7,878 nt of DNA from Lachnospiraceae bacterium (GTDB taxonomy: Bacteria > Bacillota_A > Clostridia > Lachnospirales > Lachnospiraceae). Of this stretch, positions 1 through 6,381 are shown in pieces (within the stretch, counting starts at the first letter, position 1; every line of letters starts with the position of its first letter). The translations under genes and the position numbers were made by a program. A model generated the notes under the pieces. The model ran no database searches. It worked only from the letters and a program-made list of their open reading frames with translations, and was not told the DNA's origin. The stretch spans positions 1-7,878 of the forward strand of contig VSOD01000197.1 in the NCBI GenBank assembly GCA_009774655.1, read 5' to 3'.

Positions 1-921
1 GGCGGGTTCGCCACCCCGGACACCGGCAGTGTCATTTTCGACGGACAGGACATTACGAAACTTCCGCCGAACCTGCGGCCTTTAAACACCGTATTTCAGA
101 AGTACGCCCTTTTTACCCATATGAACGTCGCCGAGAACATAGCCTTCGGCTTAAAGATCAGGAAGAAATCCAAAGACTACATAGCAGATAAGATACGTTA
201 CGCCCTGAAACTGGTCAATCTGGAGGGCTACGAGAACCGGATGCCGGATTCTCTAAGCGGCGGCCAGCAGCAGCGGATCGCCATCGCCCGCGCCATTGTC
301 AATGAACCAAGAGTCCTGCTTCTGGACGAGCCTCTGGGTGCGCTTGACCTGAAACTGCGCCAGGAAATGCAGTACGAACTGATTCGCATGAAAAACGAGC
401 TGGGCATCACCTTTGTCTATGTCACCCACGATCAGGAGGAAGCGCTGACCATGTCCGACACCATCGTCGTCATGAATCAGGGTTACATCCAGCAGATCGG
501 CTCCCCGGAATCCATCTACAACGAGCCGGAGAATGCCTTCGTGGCGGACTTTATCGGAGACAGCAATATCATTCCCGCGACCATGATCGAGGATAAGCTG
601 GTCAGTATTCTCGGCACCCGCTTCGCCTGCGTGGATACGGGATTCGGACATAACAAGCCGGTGGATGTGGTGATCCGGCCGGAAGATGTGGAGCTTGTCG
701 CTCCTGCACAGGGCACGCTGACAGGCGAAGTGACCCATCTGATCTTCAAGGGCGTGCACTATGAGATGGAAGTCATGGCGGGCGGCTTTGAGTGGCTGGT
801 ACATTCCACGGCTCTGCACCCGGTAGGGGAAAAGGTCGGCATCCGGGTCGACCCCTACAACATCCAGATCATGAACAAACCGGAATCTGAAGACGAGGAG
901 GCGGTGGCAATTGACATCTAA
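1..921 (+). CDS. potA: Spermidine/putrescine ABC transporter ATP-binding protein PotA (5' partial)
   Basis: ATPase subunit of the polyamine importer; it hydrolyses ATP on the cytoplasmic side to drive the PotB/PotC permease. Frame 1 is open from the first base, so the gene starts before the window; 306 residues are visible. The ATG at 121 is internal. Visible residue 3 onward (GFATPDTG) is the segment that normally follows Walker A, so the P-loop itself lies just outside. Then come the Q-loop (VFQKYALF, Gln33), the ABC signature LSGGQ (85-89), Walker B VLLLDE (105-110), the D-loop GALD and the H-loop histidine in VTHDQEEA (about 143). The last ~100 residues include VVIRPEDVEL, typical of the TOBE domain of PotA/MalK-type ATPases. 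The 3' end overlaps potB. Assignment to polyamines rests mainly on the downstream potB, potC and potD. Confidence 0.95.
   Translation, partial: GGFATPDTGSVIFDGQDITKLPPNLRPLNTVFQKYALFTHMNVAENIAFGLKIRKKSKDYIADKIRYALKLVNLEGYENRMPDSLSGGQQQRIAIARAIVNEPRVLLLDEPLGALDLKLRQEMQYELIRMKNELGITFVYVTHDQEEALTMSDTIVVMNQGYIQQIGSPESIYNEPENAFVADFIGDSNIIPATMIEDKLVSILGTRFACVDTGFGHNKPVDVVIRPEDVELVAPAQGTLTGEVTHLIFKGVHYEMEVMAGGFEWLVHSTALHPVGEKVGIRVDPYNIQIMNKPESEDEEAVAIDI
895..901 (+). promoter_or_regulatory. Ribosome binding site that fixes the TTG start of potB
   Basis: GAGGAGG lies inside the 3' end of potA, nine bases before the TTG at 911. No in-frame ATG is nearby, and the protein read from TTG (MTSKNKW...) starts just before the first membrane segment, so TTG is the likely start. 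Confidence 0.75.
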
Positions 922-1729
922 GAACAAATGGCTCTCTGCGCCCTACACACTCTGGTCGGTGGTCTTTATCATCATTCCGCTCTGCATGATCTTCTACTAC
1001 GGACTGACAGATAAGACCGGCGCCTTCACGCTGGAAAACATCATGGCCATTGCAACGGCGGAACATGCCAAGGCACTGCGTCTTTCCATCCTGCTGTCTT
1101 TGATCAGCACGCTGCTCTGTTTCCTGCTGGCCTACCCGCTGGCCATGATCCTGGCAAATATGAAAGTAAGCCAGCACAGTTTTATCATATTGATATTCAT
1201 ACTGCCGATGTGGATGAACTTTCTGCTGCGCACCCTTGCCTGGCAGACCTTACTGGAAAAAAACGGAGTGATCAACAATATCCTCACCTTCCTCCACCTG
1301 CCGAATATCAATATCATCAATACGCCTTACGCCATTATCCTGGGCATGGTCTATAATTTCCTGCCCTTTATGGTACTGCCTCTATACAATGCACTGTCCA
1401 AGATTGACAAGAATGTGATCAACGCCGCCAGGGATCTGGGCGCAGACAACGTACATACTTTTTTCCGTATTATACTGCCCCTCTCAGTGCCCGGTATCAT
1501 CAGCGGTATTTCCATGGTCTTTGTCCCGGCGCTGACCACCTTCGTCATCAGCTCCCTGCTGGGCGGCAGTAAGATCCTGCTGATCGGTAACGTCATCGAC
1601 CAGGAATTTACACAGGCCTCCAACTGGCATCTGGGCAGCGGACTTTCCATCGTGCTGATGCTCTTCATTATCTTAAATATGATCGCATCCGCCGTATTTG
1701 ATAAAGACGGGGAGGGATCGATGTTATGA
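911..1729 (+). CDS. potB: Spermidine/putrescine ABC transporter permease PotB
   Basis: One of the two membrane subunits of the polyamine importer. The 272-residue length is usual for PotB. About six hydrophobic segments are visible, near residues 11-31, 58-82, 90-111, 141-160, 190-214 and 246-263. The EAA loop that contacts the ATPase is clear at 171-196 (NAARDLGAD, then ILPLSVPGI). Translation starts at a TTG behind a strong GAGGAGG. The first 11 bases overlap potA, and the stop overlaps the potC start as ATGA, so the three are probably translationally coupled. Specificity for spermidine or putrescine is inferred from the operon; the permease alone could be any member of this ABC importer class. 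Confidence 0.93.
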   Translation: MTSKNKWLSAPYTLWSVVFIIIPLCMIFYYGLTDKTGAFTLENIMAIATAEHAKALRLSILLSLISTLLCFLLAYPLAMILANMKVSQHSFIILIFILPMWMNFLLRTLAWQTLLEKNGVINNILTFLHLPNINIINTPYAIILGMVYNFLPFMVLPLYNALSKIDKNVINAARDLGADNVHTFFRIILPLSVPGIISGISMVFVPALTTFVISSLLGGSKILLIGNVIDQEFTQASNWHLGSGLSIVLMLFIILNMIASAVFDKDGEGSML

Positions 1730-2526
1730 AAAATACTGCAAAAAAAATTTATATCGCCCTGATCTTCCTCTTCCTGTACGCTCCCATCGCCACGCTGATG
1801 GTGCTTTCCTTTAACGCCAGCAAGACCAGGGCCAAATGGGGCGGCTTTACCTTCAAATGGTATACCCGGCTGATACAAAATGACGATATTTTAAAAGCGC
1901 TGGGGAACACGCTGCTGATCGCACTGCTCTCCTCCGTGATCGCCACGGTGATCGGCACTGTTGCCTGTATCGCCATGAATCATATGAAGAAACGGACACG
2001 CACTGTTATGATGGGCATCACCAACATTCCGATGCTGAATGCGGATATTGTGACAGGTATCTCCCTGATGCTGCTTTTTATCAGCTTCGGCTTCCGGTTC
2101 GGGTTTGGGACGATATTGCTTTCGCATATCACTTTTAACATTCCTTACGTGATCCTCAGTGTTATGCCGCGCATGAAGCAGCTCAATCCCAGTATCTATG
2201 AGGCGGCGCTGGATCTGGGGGCTTCCCCGGTCAGCGCCTTCCGCAGGGTGGTATTCCCGGATCTTCTGCCCGGTATCCTGTCCGGCTTCCTGATGGCCTT
2301 TACCATGTCGCTAGATGACTTTATCATCACCCACTTTACGAAAGGAGCCGGCGTAGACACCCTGTCTACCAAGATCTATACGGAAGTGCGAAAAGGGATC
2401 AAGCCGGAGATGTACGCGCTGTCTACGATCATCTTCCTGGCTGTGCTGGTACTGCTGCTGCTTGTAAATGCGGCGCCGGACAAACAGGACGCCAGGGCAG
2501 ATAAAAAGCAGGCCGCGCGGTTCTGA
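1726..2526 (+). CDS. potC: Spermidine/putrescine ABC transporter permease PotC
   Basis: Second membrane subunit of the polyamine importer, 266 residues, with about six membrane segments (first near 7-28, last near 232-250). The EAA motif reads YEAALDLGASP and continues to FPDLLPGI (about 158-184). It is followed by SLDDFI near 195-200, a sequence characteristic of PotC-type permeases. The ATG overlaps the potB stop by four bases, with GGAGGG nine bases upstream (1711-1716), so expression is coupled to potB. The C-terminus is a short charged cytoplasmic tail rich in Lys, Asp and Arg. The stop is followed by a 94-bp gap before potD, the only real spacer in the operon. Confidence 0.94.
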   Translation: MKNTAKKIYIALIFLFLYAPIATLMVLSFNASKTRAKWGGFTFKWYTRLIQNDDILKALGNTLLIALLSSVIATVIGTVACIAMNHMKKRTRTVMMGITNIPMLNADIVTGISLMLLFISFGFRFGFGTILLSHITFNIPYVILSVMPRMKQLNPSIYEAALDLGASPVSAFRRVVFPDLLPGILSGFLMAFTMSLDDFIITHFTKGAGVDTLSTKIYTEVRKGIKPEMYALSTIIFLAVLVLLLLVNAAPDKQDARADKKQAARF

Positions 2527-2530
2527 TCAT

Positions 2531-2568
2531 CGTTTACATCCACCATTGTTAACGGCATATAGTAAACG
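2531..2568 (+). promoter_or_regulatory. Candidate potD promoter embedded in an inverted repeat
   Basis: CGTTTAC (2531-2537) and GTAAACG (2562-2568) are perfect inverted repeats 24 bases apart in the potC-potD gap. A weak sigma-A-like promoter overlaps them: TTTACA at 2533-2538, then 19 bases, then TATAGT at 2558-2563. The arms could be an operator or a small RNA stem that lets potD be expressed separately from potABC. The 19-base spacer and the imperfect boxes keep confidence low. Confidence 0.3.
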
Positions 2569-2620
2569 ACATAACAAATAACAGCACCAAACAACACAAT
2601 GTAAAAGGAGTATAAAAGAC

Positions 2621-3697
2621 ATGAGACATAGAAATGTGAAAAACAAAGCGCTGCTTGGCGGTATCATGCTGCTGGCAGCGGCCGGAATAGCTGGATGCGG
2701 TTCCTCCGGCGGCGGAAAAGGCGGCCAGGTGATTGTCTATAACTGGGGAGAATATATCGACCCGGATACTATCGAGATGTTTGAGGAAGAGACCGGGATC
2801 GAAGTTGTCTATGACGAATTCGAGACCAACGAGATCATGTATCCGAAGGTGGAGTCCGGCGCGGCTTCCTATGATGTGGTATGTCCCTCCGACTATATGA
2901 TCAGCAAGATGATCGCCAATGATATGCTGGCCGAACTTAACTTTGACAACATTCCCAATGCGAAAAAGAACATCGGGGCACAGTATTATGAACAGTCCAA
3001 AGGATTCGATCCGGAAAATCAATATGCCATTCCTTACTGCTGGGGTACAGTAGGCATCCTCTACAACAAGACCATGGTGGATGAGCCGATCACAAGCTGG
3101 GCACAGCTGTGGGATGAAAAATATGCCGACAACATCCTGATGCAGGATTCCGTGCGGGATGCTTTCATGGTGGCTGAGAAATTAAACGGCTTTTCCATGA
3201 ATACCACCGACCCGCAGGAGCTGGAGACGGCAAAAAATTCCCTGATCGAACAAAAACCGTTGGTACAGGCCTACGTGATCGACCAGGTGCGCGACAAGAT
3301 GATCGGAAACGAAGCCGCGATCGGCGTGATCTATTCCGGTGAGGCCATCTATACGCAGCGCGAAAATCCCGACCTTGAGTATGTTATTCCCGAGGAAGGC
3401 ACCAATGTGTGGATTGATTCCTGGGTCATTTTGAAAGATGCCCCCAATAAGGAAAATGCCGAAAAATTTATCGACTTTATGTGCCGCGGCGATATCGCTG
3501 TCAAGAATTTCGAGTACATTACCTACTCCACGCCCAACGATGCCGCAAGAGAGCTGATCGAGGATGAAGACATCCGCAACTCCGAGATCGCCTTCCCCGA
3601 TCTGTCCAAATTCAATAACCTGGAAACATTCGTATATCTGGGTGAAGACGGAGACGCCCTCTACAATGAACTGTGGAAGGAAGTTAAGTCGAATTAG
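2621..3697 (+). CDS. potD: Spermidine/putrescine-binding lipoprotein PotD
   Basis: Extracellular substrate-binding protein that delivers polyamines to PotBC. The 358-residue protein starts with basic residues and a hydrophobic stretch, then the lipobox IAGC with Cys26 as the probable lipidated residue, as expected for a Gram-positive. The mature domain begins VIVYNWGEYIDP (Trp42, Tyr45), matching aromatic ligand residues known in E. coli PotD. Other ligand-site matches are the DSVRDAF segment (176-182), WIDSW (Trp264, Asp266) and ITYSTPN (Tyr302). Tyr238 (IYSGEA) sits where E. coli has Trp229, by my unaided alignment. AAAAGGAG (2603-2610) lies ten bases before the ATG. A terminator-like hairpin follows the stop. 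Putrescine versus spermidine preference cannot be read from the sequence. Confidence 0.95.
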   Translation: MRHRNVKNKALLGGIMLLAAAGIAGCGSSGGGKGGQVIVYNWGEYIDPDTIEMFEEETGIEVVYDEFETNEIMYPKVESGAASYDVVCPSDYMISKMIANDMLAELNFDNIPNAKKNIGAQYYEQSKGFDPENQYAIPYCWGTVGILYNKTMVDEPITSWAQLWDEKYADNILMQDSVRDAFMVAEKLNGFSMNTTDPQELETAKNSLIEQKPLVQAYVIDQVRDKMIGNEAAIGVIYSGEAIYTQRENPDLEYVIPEEGTNVWIDSWVILKDAPNKENAEKFIDFMCRGDIAVKNFEYITYSTPNDAARELIEDEDIRNSEIAFPDLSKFNNLETFVYLGEDGDALYNELWKEVKSN

Positions 3698-3739
3698 AAA
3701 TGAAATTGATGATGCTCTTCATGAAGAAGATAACAGCCT

Positions 3740-3808
3740 GAAAGAATGCCCGATTCATTTCCTCTTATATTATAAGACGGAAATGAACCGGGCGCTTTTC
3801 ATTCTTTC
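3740..3808 (+). terminator. Long hairpin terminator after potD
   Basis: GAAAGAATG (3740-3748) pairs with CATTCTTTC (3800-3808). Inside, GCCCGATTCATTTCC (3748-3762) pairs with GGAAATGAACCGGGC (3779-3793) with one A-C mismatch, and the apex TCTTATA-T-TATAAGA extends the stem with one bulged C. On the plus strand the GC-rich base is followed by GCTTTT and a T-rich stretch to about 3830, fitting an intrinsic terminator for the pot operon. It could also act on the convergent DUF4358 gene, though the T-tract on that side (ATTCTTTC) is weak. Confidence 0.7.
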
Positions 3809-3866
3809 TTCTCTGGTTCTTTTTGATTTTATCGCTAACGACATTAGAAATTTCGTTTACTATATA

Positions 3867-4355
3867 TCAATATTTCTGAAAAGCACTGTTGAGCGCATAG
3901 GTTGAATCGCTGTCTCCCATCACAAAAAAGATTACATTGCCGCGGCTCTCGATCAGCATCGTCTCCGCGCTGACGCAGATCCATTTATTCAGATCCGCAT
4001 TGTCTTTCAGCTGCTGCTTGACTGTGTCCACTTTATCCTCTTCCACTCTGAGAAGCACGAGCTGAAAAGCATTGGGGGAGATCATGGGAATGGATGCCGT
4101 CGCCTCCGTATATTCTATCTCATCCGTGCCCAGGATCGAAACTTCCATTTCCTCCGTCAATTCAAAGGTCTCAAAACTGTCCAGCCCTGCTTTAAAATCT
4201 TCCGACAACTCCGCTTTTTCATAAAGACCGGCTATGATATCCCCGAGACTGCCTTCCAGCTGATCGCTGCTCCCTTCTTTCTGTGCCCCGCAGGCACAGC
4301 ATAATAATCCTGTCATGATCAGCATAAGCGTTACTACTACATGTTTTGTCTTCAT
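3867..4355 (-). CDS. DUF4358-type lipoprotein
   Basis: Small secreted lipoprotein of unknown function, 162 residues. The N-terminus is a short signal sequence (MKTKHVVV, then a hydrophobic core) ending in LLCCACG. Cys22 is the likely lipid attachment site, although the -3 and -2 positions are also cysteines, which is unusual for a lipobox. The mature part contains YTEATASIPM and, later, KDNADLNKWICV followed by GNVIFFVMG. This arrangement matches what I recall of the DUF4358 family, common in Clostridia, often in single copy without a conserved neighbour. AAGGAG lies 13 bases before the ATG (4369-4374), a slightly long spacer. The gene converges on potD, so no functional link with polyamine uptake is implied. 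A repeat array fills the gap upstream. Confidence 0.75.
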   Translation of the reverse strand: MKTKHVVVTLMLIMTGLLCCACGAQKEGSSDQLEGSLGDIIAGLYEKAELSEDFKAGLDSFETFELTEEMEVSILGTDEIEYTEATASIPMISPNAFQLVLLRVEEDKVDTVKQQLKDNADLNKWICVSAETMLIESRGNVIFFVMGDSDSTYALNSAFQKY

Positions 4356-4393
4356 TTCCGTTTCTCTGCTCCTTTTTCATCTTTTTCAATCTA

Positions 4394-4489
4394 TTATCTA
4401 TTGCTTTATCTTCTTTTATCTGTTGCTTTATTTATCTATTGCTCTTTTATCTGTTACTTTTTTATCCATTGCTTCTTTATACCTGTTTC
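4394..4489. repeat. Degenerate ~15-bp tandem repeats between the YkgJ and DUF4358 genes
   Basis: Plus-strand copies of TTATCTATTGC and close variants begin at 4394, 4416, 4432, 4447 and 4462, with a more diverged copy near 4477. Spacing is 22, 16, 15, 15 and 15 bases. The variable position alternates A, G, A, G, A, hinting at a higher-order ~30-bp unit. The array fills most of the 149-bp gap and is A-rich on the strand of the flanking genes. No clear promoter or terminator was found in this gap. Confidence 0.75.
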
Positions 4490-4504
4490 TTCATTGCCGC
4501 TCTG

Positions 4505-5179
4505 CTATTTCTGCCTTGCGTTTGCCTTGCTTCTGTTGAGGCTTCGCATACTGCACATAAACAGATGCATGAACTCCTCCCTGCGTTTCTCAAACTGCTC
4601 ATAGAAATCTTCCTCTTCCGCATAAGGCTTCTGATAAAACATCTCCAGAAACTTCACGTTAATTTCCTGTGCAAAACTGTCTGCCGGTTGTTTTTCGATC
4701 TGCTCCTGCAGACTTATACGCAGCTCATGCCATACGGTCAGAAATCTCTCATACTGCACAAGTGCCGGCAGTCCCAGCCATTTCCTGATCTTGACCTTGG
4801 TCCGGTTTCTGATCTCACAGGCATCTTCCAGCAGGAAATAGTGCAGACCCTCCCCATCGTACTTTCTGCCCAGCGGAAACAGCCTGCACAGGCCCGGTCT
4901 GTACGGATGAATGCTGCATCGACCCTCCCCATTCAGAAAGCCGCAGGCATCGGTTCCGGACTGCGTTTTAAGCGTCGGAAGGATCAGTCCCTCCTCCACG
5001 CACAGCTCCAGCTTCTCCTGCATCAACCCGCCAAAATGCAGGCCGGTCGCCTTTTGCAGTAAAAAGAGATCATAGGGATCCAACAGGATGGACTGCCCCA
5101 TCCCCCGACAACAGGCACTGCAGCCGCCACACTCGCCACAGCCCAGTTTCGCCATATCATTTGCACTTAATAACTGCAT
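4505..5179 (-). CDS. YkgJ-family cysteine cluster protein
   Basis: Probable metal- or iron-sulfur-binding protein of the YkgJ/UPF0153 (CxxCxxCC) class; its biochemical role is unknown. With the start at the ATG at 5179 the protein has 224 residues. The N-terminal cluster is C14-xx-C17-xx-C20-xx-C23-C24 (CGECGGCSACC), one cysteine more than the family pattern. A second set follows: C79, C88 and C98 in RCSIHPYRPGLCRLFPLG, the usual family signature, then C121. The C-terminal ~80 residues are helical and charged. I chose the 5179 start because AGAGAGG (5186-5192) lies six bases before it. An in-frame GTG at 5233 would add 18 residues but has no well-placed RBS. It lies 80 bp after the esterase and may be co-transcribed with it. 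Confidence 0.85.
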   Translation of the reverse strand: MQLLSANDMAKLGCGECGGCSACCRGMGQSILLDPYDLFLLQKATGLHFGGLMQEKLELCVEEGLILPTLKTQSGTDACGFLNGEGRCSIHPYRPGLCRLFPLGRKYDGEGLHYFLLEDACEIRNRTKVKIRKWLGLPALVQYERFLTVWHELRISLQEQIEKQPADSFAQEINVKFLEMFYQKPYAEEEDFYEQFEKRREEFMHLFMCSMRSLNRSKANARQK

Positions 5180-5185
5180 AAAATA

Positions 5186-5192
5186 CCTCTCT
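5186..5192 (-). promoter_or_regulatory. RBS that decides the YkgJ-family start
   Basis: AGAGAGG on the minus strand, six bases upstream of the ATG at 5179. It favours this start over the in-frame GTG at 5233 and the ATG at 5200. Confidence 0.55.
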
Positions 5193-5259
5193 ATAGCCAT
5201 TTCCGCCCGGCTTCTGTTACAGGTTGCCTTCACTCCGGCACGACTGGTCCTTAAATCTT

Positions 5260-6105
5260 TCAGCCTAATTTTTCATGGAAGAAATCCGCGATCCATTTCC
5301 AGGTCTCTCTCTGGAAAAACTGCTTATCCGCGTGATCCGCACCTTCAATGGCGATCAGCCTGACATCGCATCCCGCCTCTTCCAGCCTATCATGCAGGAC
5401 TTCTCCCTGCCCGAAAGGAACCGTGTGGTCATTGATACCGTGCAGAATCATAAACGGCGGAGCGTCCTTTGTCACAAAGCTCACCGGACATGCTTTCAGG
5501 GCTTCTTCCTTCTGCAGCATGACATTCATCCCCAGCATCAGCGACTCCGGCGAAGCAGCCGCCTCCACAGGCGAATTGTAAGGGAACCCGGAAACATCCG
5601 TCGGCGGATACCAGGGGCATGCTGCCTGTACCTGACTGGAATAGTCCGTGTAATCTCCCACATCGAAGGCCGGATCATTGGCTAACGCCGCCATTGCCGT
5701 CAGATACCCGCCGGCCGACTCTCCCATCACGCCAAAATGTTCCGGATCGATCCGGAACCGCTCACTGTGCGCGCGCAGATAACGGATCCCCGCCTTGATG
5801 TCGATAAGCGGCATCGGATAAGGGCCTTCGTTACTGGTACGGTACTCCACGCTGGCCACCACAAACCCTGTCCGTGCCAGCTCTGTCAGATAAGTCAGAT
5901 GAGCCGACTTGTCCATCTGCACCCAGGCACCGCCGCAGATCCATACAATACAGGGATAAAGCCTCTCCTGATCTTCCGGATAGATGATATCCATTTTCAG
6001 ATCCCTTCTCGTATGGCCAAACCAGGCGTCTACCTGTGAAAACGTCATTCCCGTGACCACGGAATATTGCGGTTCTTCCACTTTGATCGTTACTGTCTCT
6101 CTCAT
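5260..6105 (-). CDS. Alpha/beta hydrolase, esterase/lipase-like (BD-FAE / acetyl-esterase type)
   Basis: Predicted cytoplasmic serine ester hydrolase, 281 residues, no signal peptide. The catalytic triad is readable: Ser130 in GESAGG, Asp226 in HGINDHTVP and His258 in GADHAD. The oxyanion-hole strand reads IVWICGGAWV (53-62), where the family normally has HGGxW; here Cys57 replaces the histidine. The ADxKAGIRYLRAH-like segment (IDIKAGIRYLRAH, 101-113) before the nucleophile is typical of hydrolases that remove acetyl or feruloyl groups from plant-derived or other small esters, but the substrate cannot be read. AAGGGAG (6114-6120) lies eight bases before the ATG. The 265-bp gap upstream to the HD gene holds a 30-bp repeat array. 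The next gene, YkgJ-type, follows after 80 bp. Confidence 0.88.
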   Translation of the reverse strand: MRETVTIKVEEPQYSVVTGMTFSQVDAWFGHTRRDLKMDIIYPEDQERLYPCIVWICGGAWVQMDKSAHLTYLTELARTGFVVASVEYRTSNEGPYPMPLIDIKAGIRYLRAHSERFRIDPEHFGVMGESAGGYLTAMAALANDPAFDVGDYTDYSSQVQAACPWYPPTDVSGFPYNSPVEAAASPESLMLGMNVMLQKEEALKACPVSFVTKDAPPFMILHGINDHTVPFGQGEVLHDRLEEAGCDVRLIAIEGADHADKQFFQRETWKWIADFFHEKLG

Positions 6106-6150
6106 TTTAGTTTCTCCCTTCTGCTGTGTCTTTTATTCTGCATACCTATG

Positions 6151-6300
6151 TATTATTCGTTCAAGCTGTTTATGTTTCTGTCTTATTTACTAAAGCTGCT
6201 TATGCTTCTGTCTTATTTGCTCAAACTGCTTATGCTTCTGTCTTATTTGTTCAAGCCGCTTATGCTTCTGTCCTATTAGTCTAAAACGCTTTGTCTTCTT
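6151..6300. repeat. 30-bp tandem repeat array, five units
   Basis: Five exactly 30-bp units start at 6151, 6181, 6211, 6241 and 6271. The three central ones (6181-6270) are nearly identical; the outer two are diverged. On the minus strand a unit reads CAGAAGCATAAG, then CAGCTTGAACAAATAAGA. The period is a multiple of three, and in one minus-strand frame every unit encodes a variant of QKHKQLEQIR: KKTKRFRLIG, QKHKRLEQIR, QKHKQFEQIR, QKHKQL**IR and QKHKQLERII. The array lies between the HD gene and the esterase. Confidence 0.9.
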
Positions 6301-6381
6301 CTCCGGCCTCCGGCATATTGCTTCCTTCTTCCGCTCATCAAAAAAGGGATCCTGGACATTCCATGCTTCCTCAAATACCTG
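6190..6381 (-). other. Open frame continuing past the HD gene stop (+1 frame), with 10-residue repeats
   Basis: Sixty-three codons run open from CAG at 6381-6379 to TAG at 6192-6190, in the +1 frame relative to the HD gene. There is no ATG of its own, and a TAG lies two codons upstream, so it is not an independent gene. Removing one G from the GGGG at 6382-6385 would join it to the HD protein. The peptide begins QVFEEAWNVQ, becomes strongly basic, and ends in the repeat array as QKHKRLEQIR, QKHKQFEQIR and QKHKQL before the stop. It may be a frameshifted former C-terminal tail, a frameshift product, or chance. Confidence 0.4.

Noticed and set aside
253..927. A 224-codon open frame on the minus strand across potA
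   Set aside because: It lies wholly over a well-recognised ABC ATPase, has no recognisable motifs, is His/Asp-rich as expected of an antisense shadow, and has no supporting context.
2556..2576. A CcpA cre site at the GTAAACG arm
   Set aside because: Only one half matches; the second half differs from the consensus at several positions.
4346..5062. A 238-codon plus-strand frame over the YkgJ gene and the 15-bp array
   Set aside because: Its first part is the Phe/Leu/Ser translation of the T-rich repeat and the rest is antisense to a clear cysteine-cluster protein.
6067..6279. Plus-strand frame with repeated LLMLLSYLLK, looking like a membrane peptide
   Set aside because: It is the T-rich plus-strand reading of the 30-bp array. 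It has no RBS, and the minus-strand reading conserves peptide features better.
6151..6300. CRISPR array
   Set aside because: The 30-bp units are directly adjacent with no unique spacers, and no cas gene is present.
6336..6362. T6 run after the HD gene on the minus strand (CCCTTTTTT) as a terminator
   Set aside because: The preceding TGGAATGTCCA stem is only four base pairs and is not adjacent to the T run, so an intrinsic terminator is not supported.
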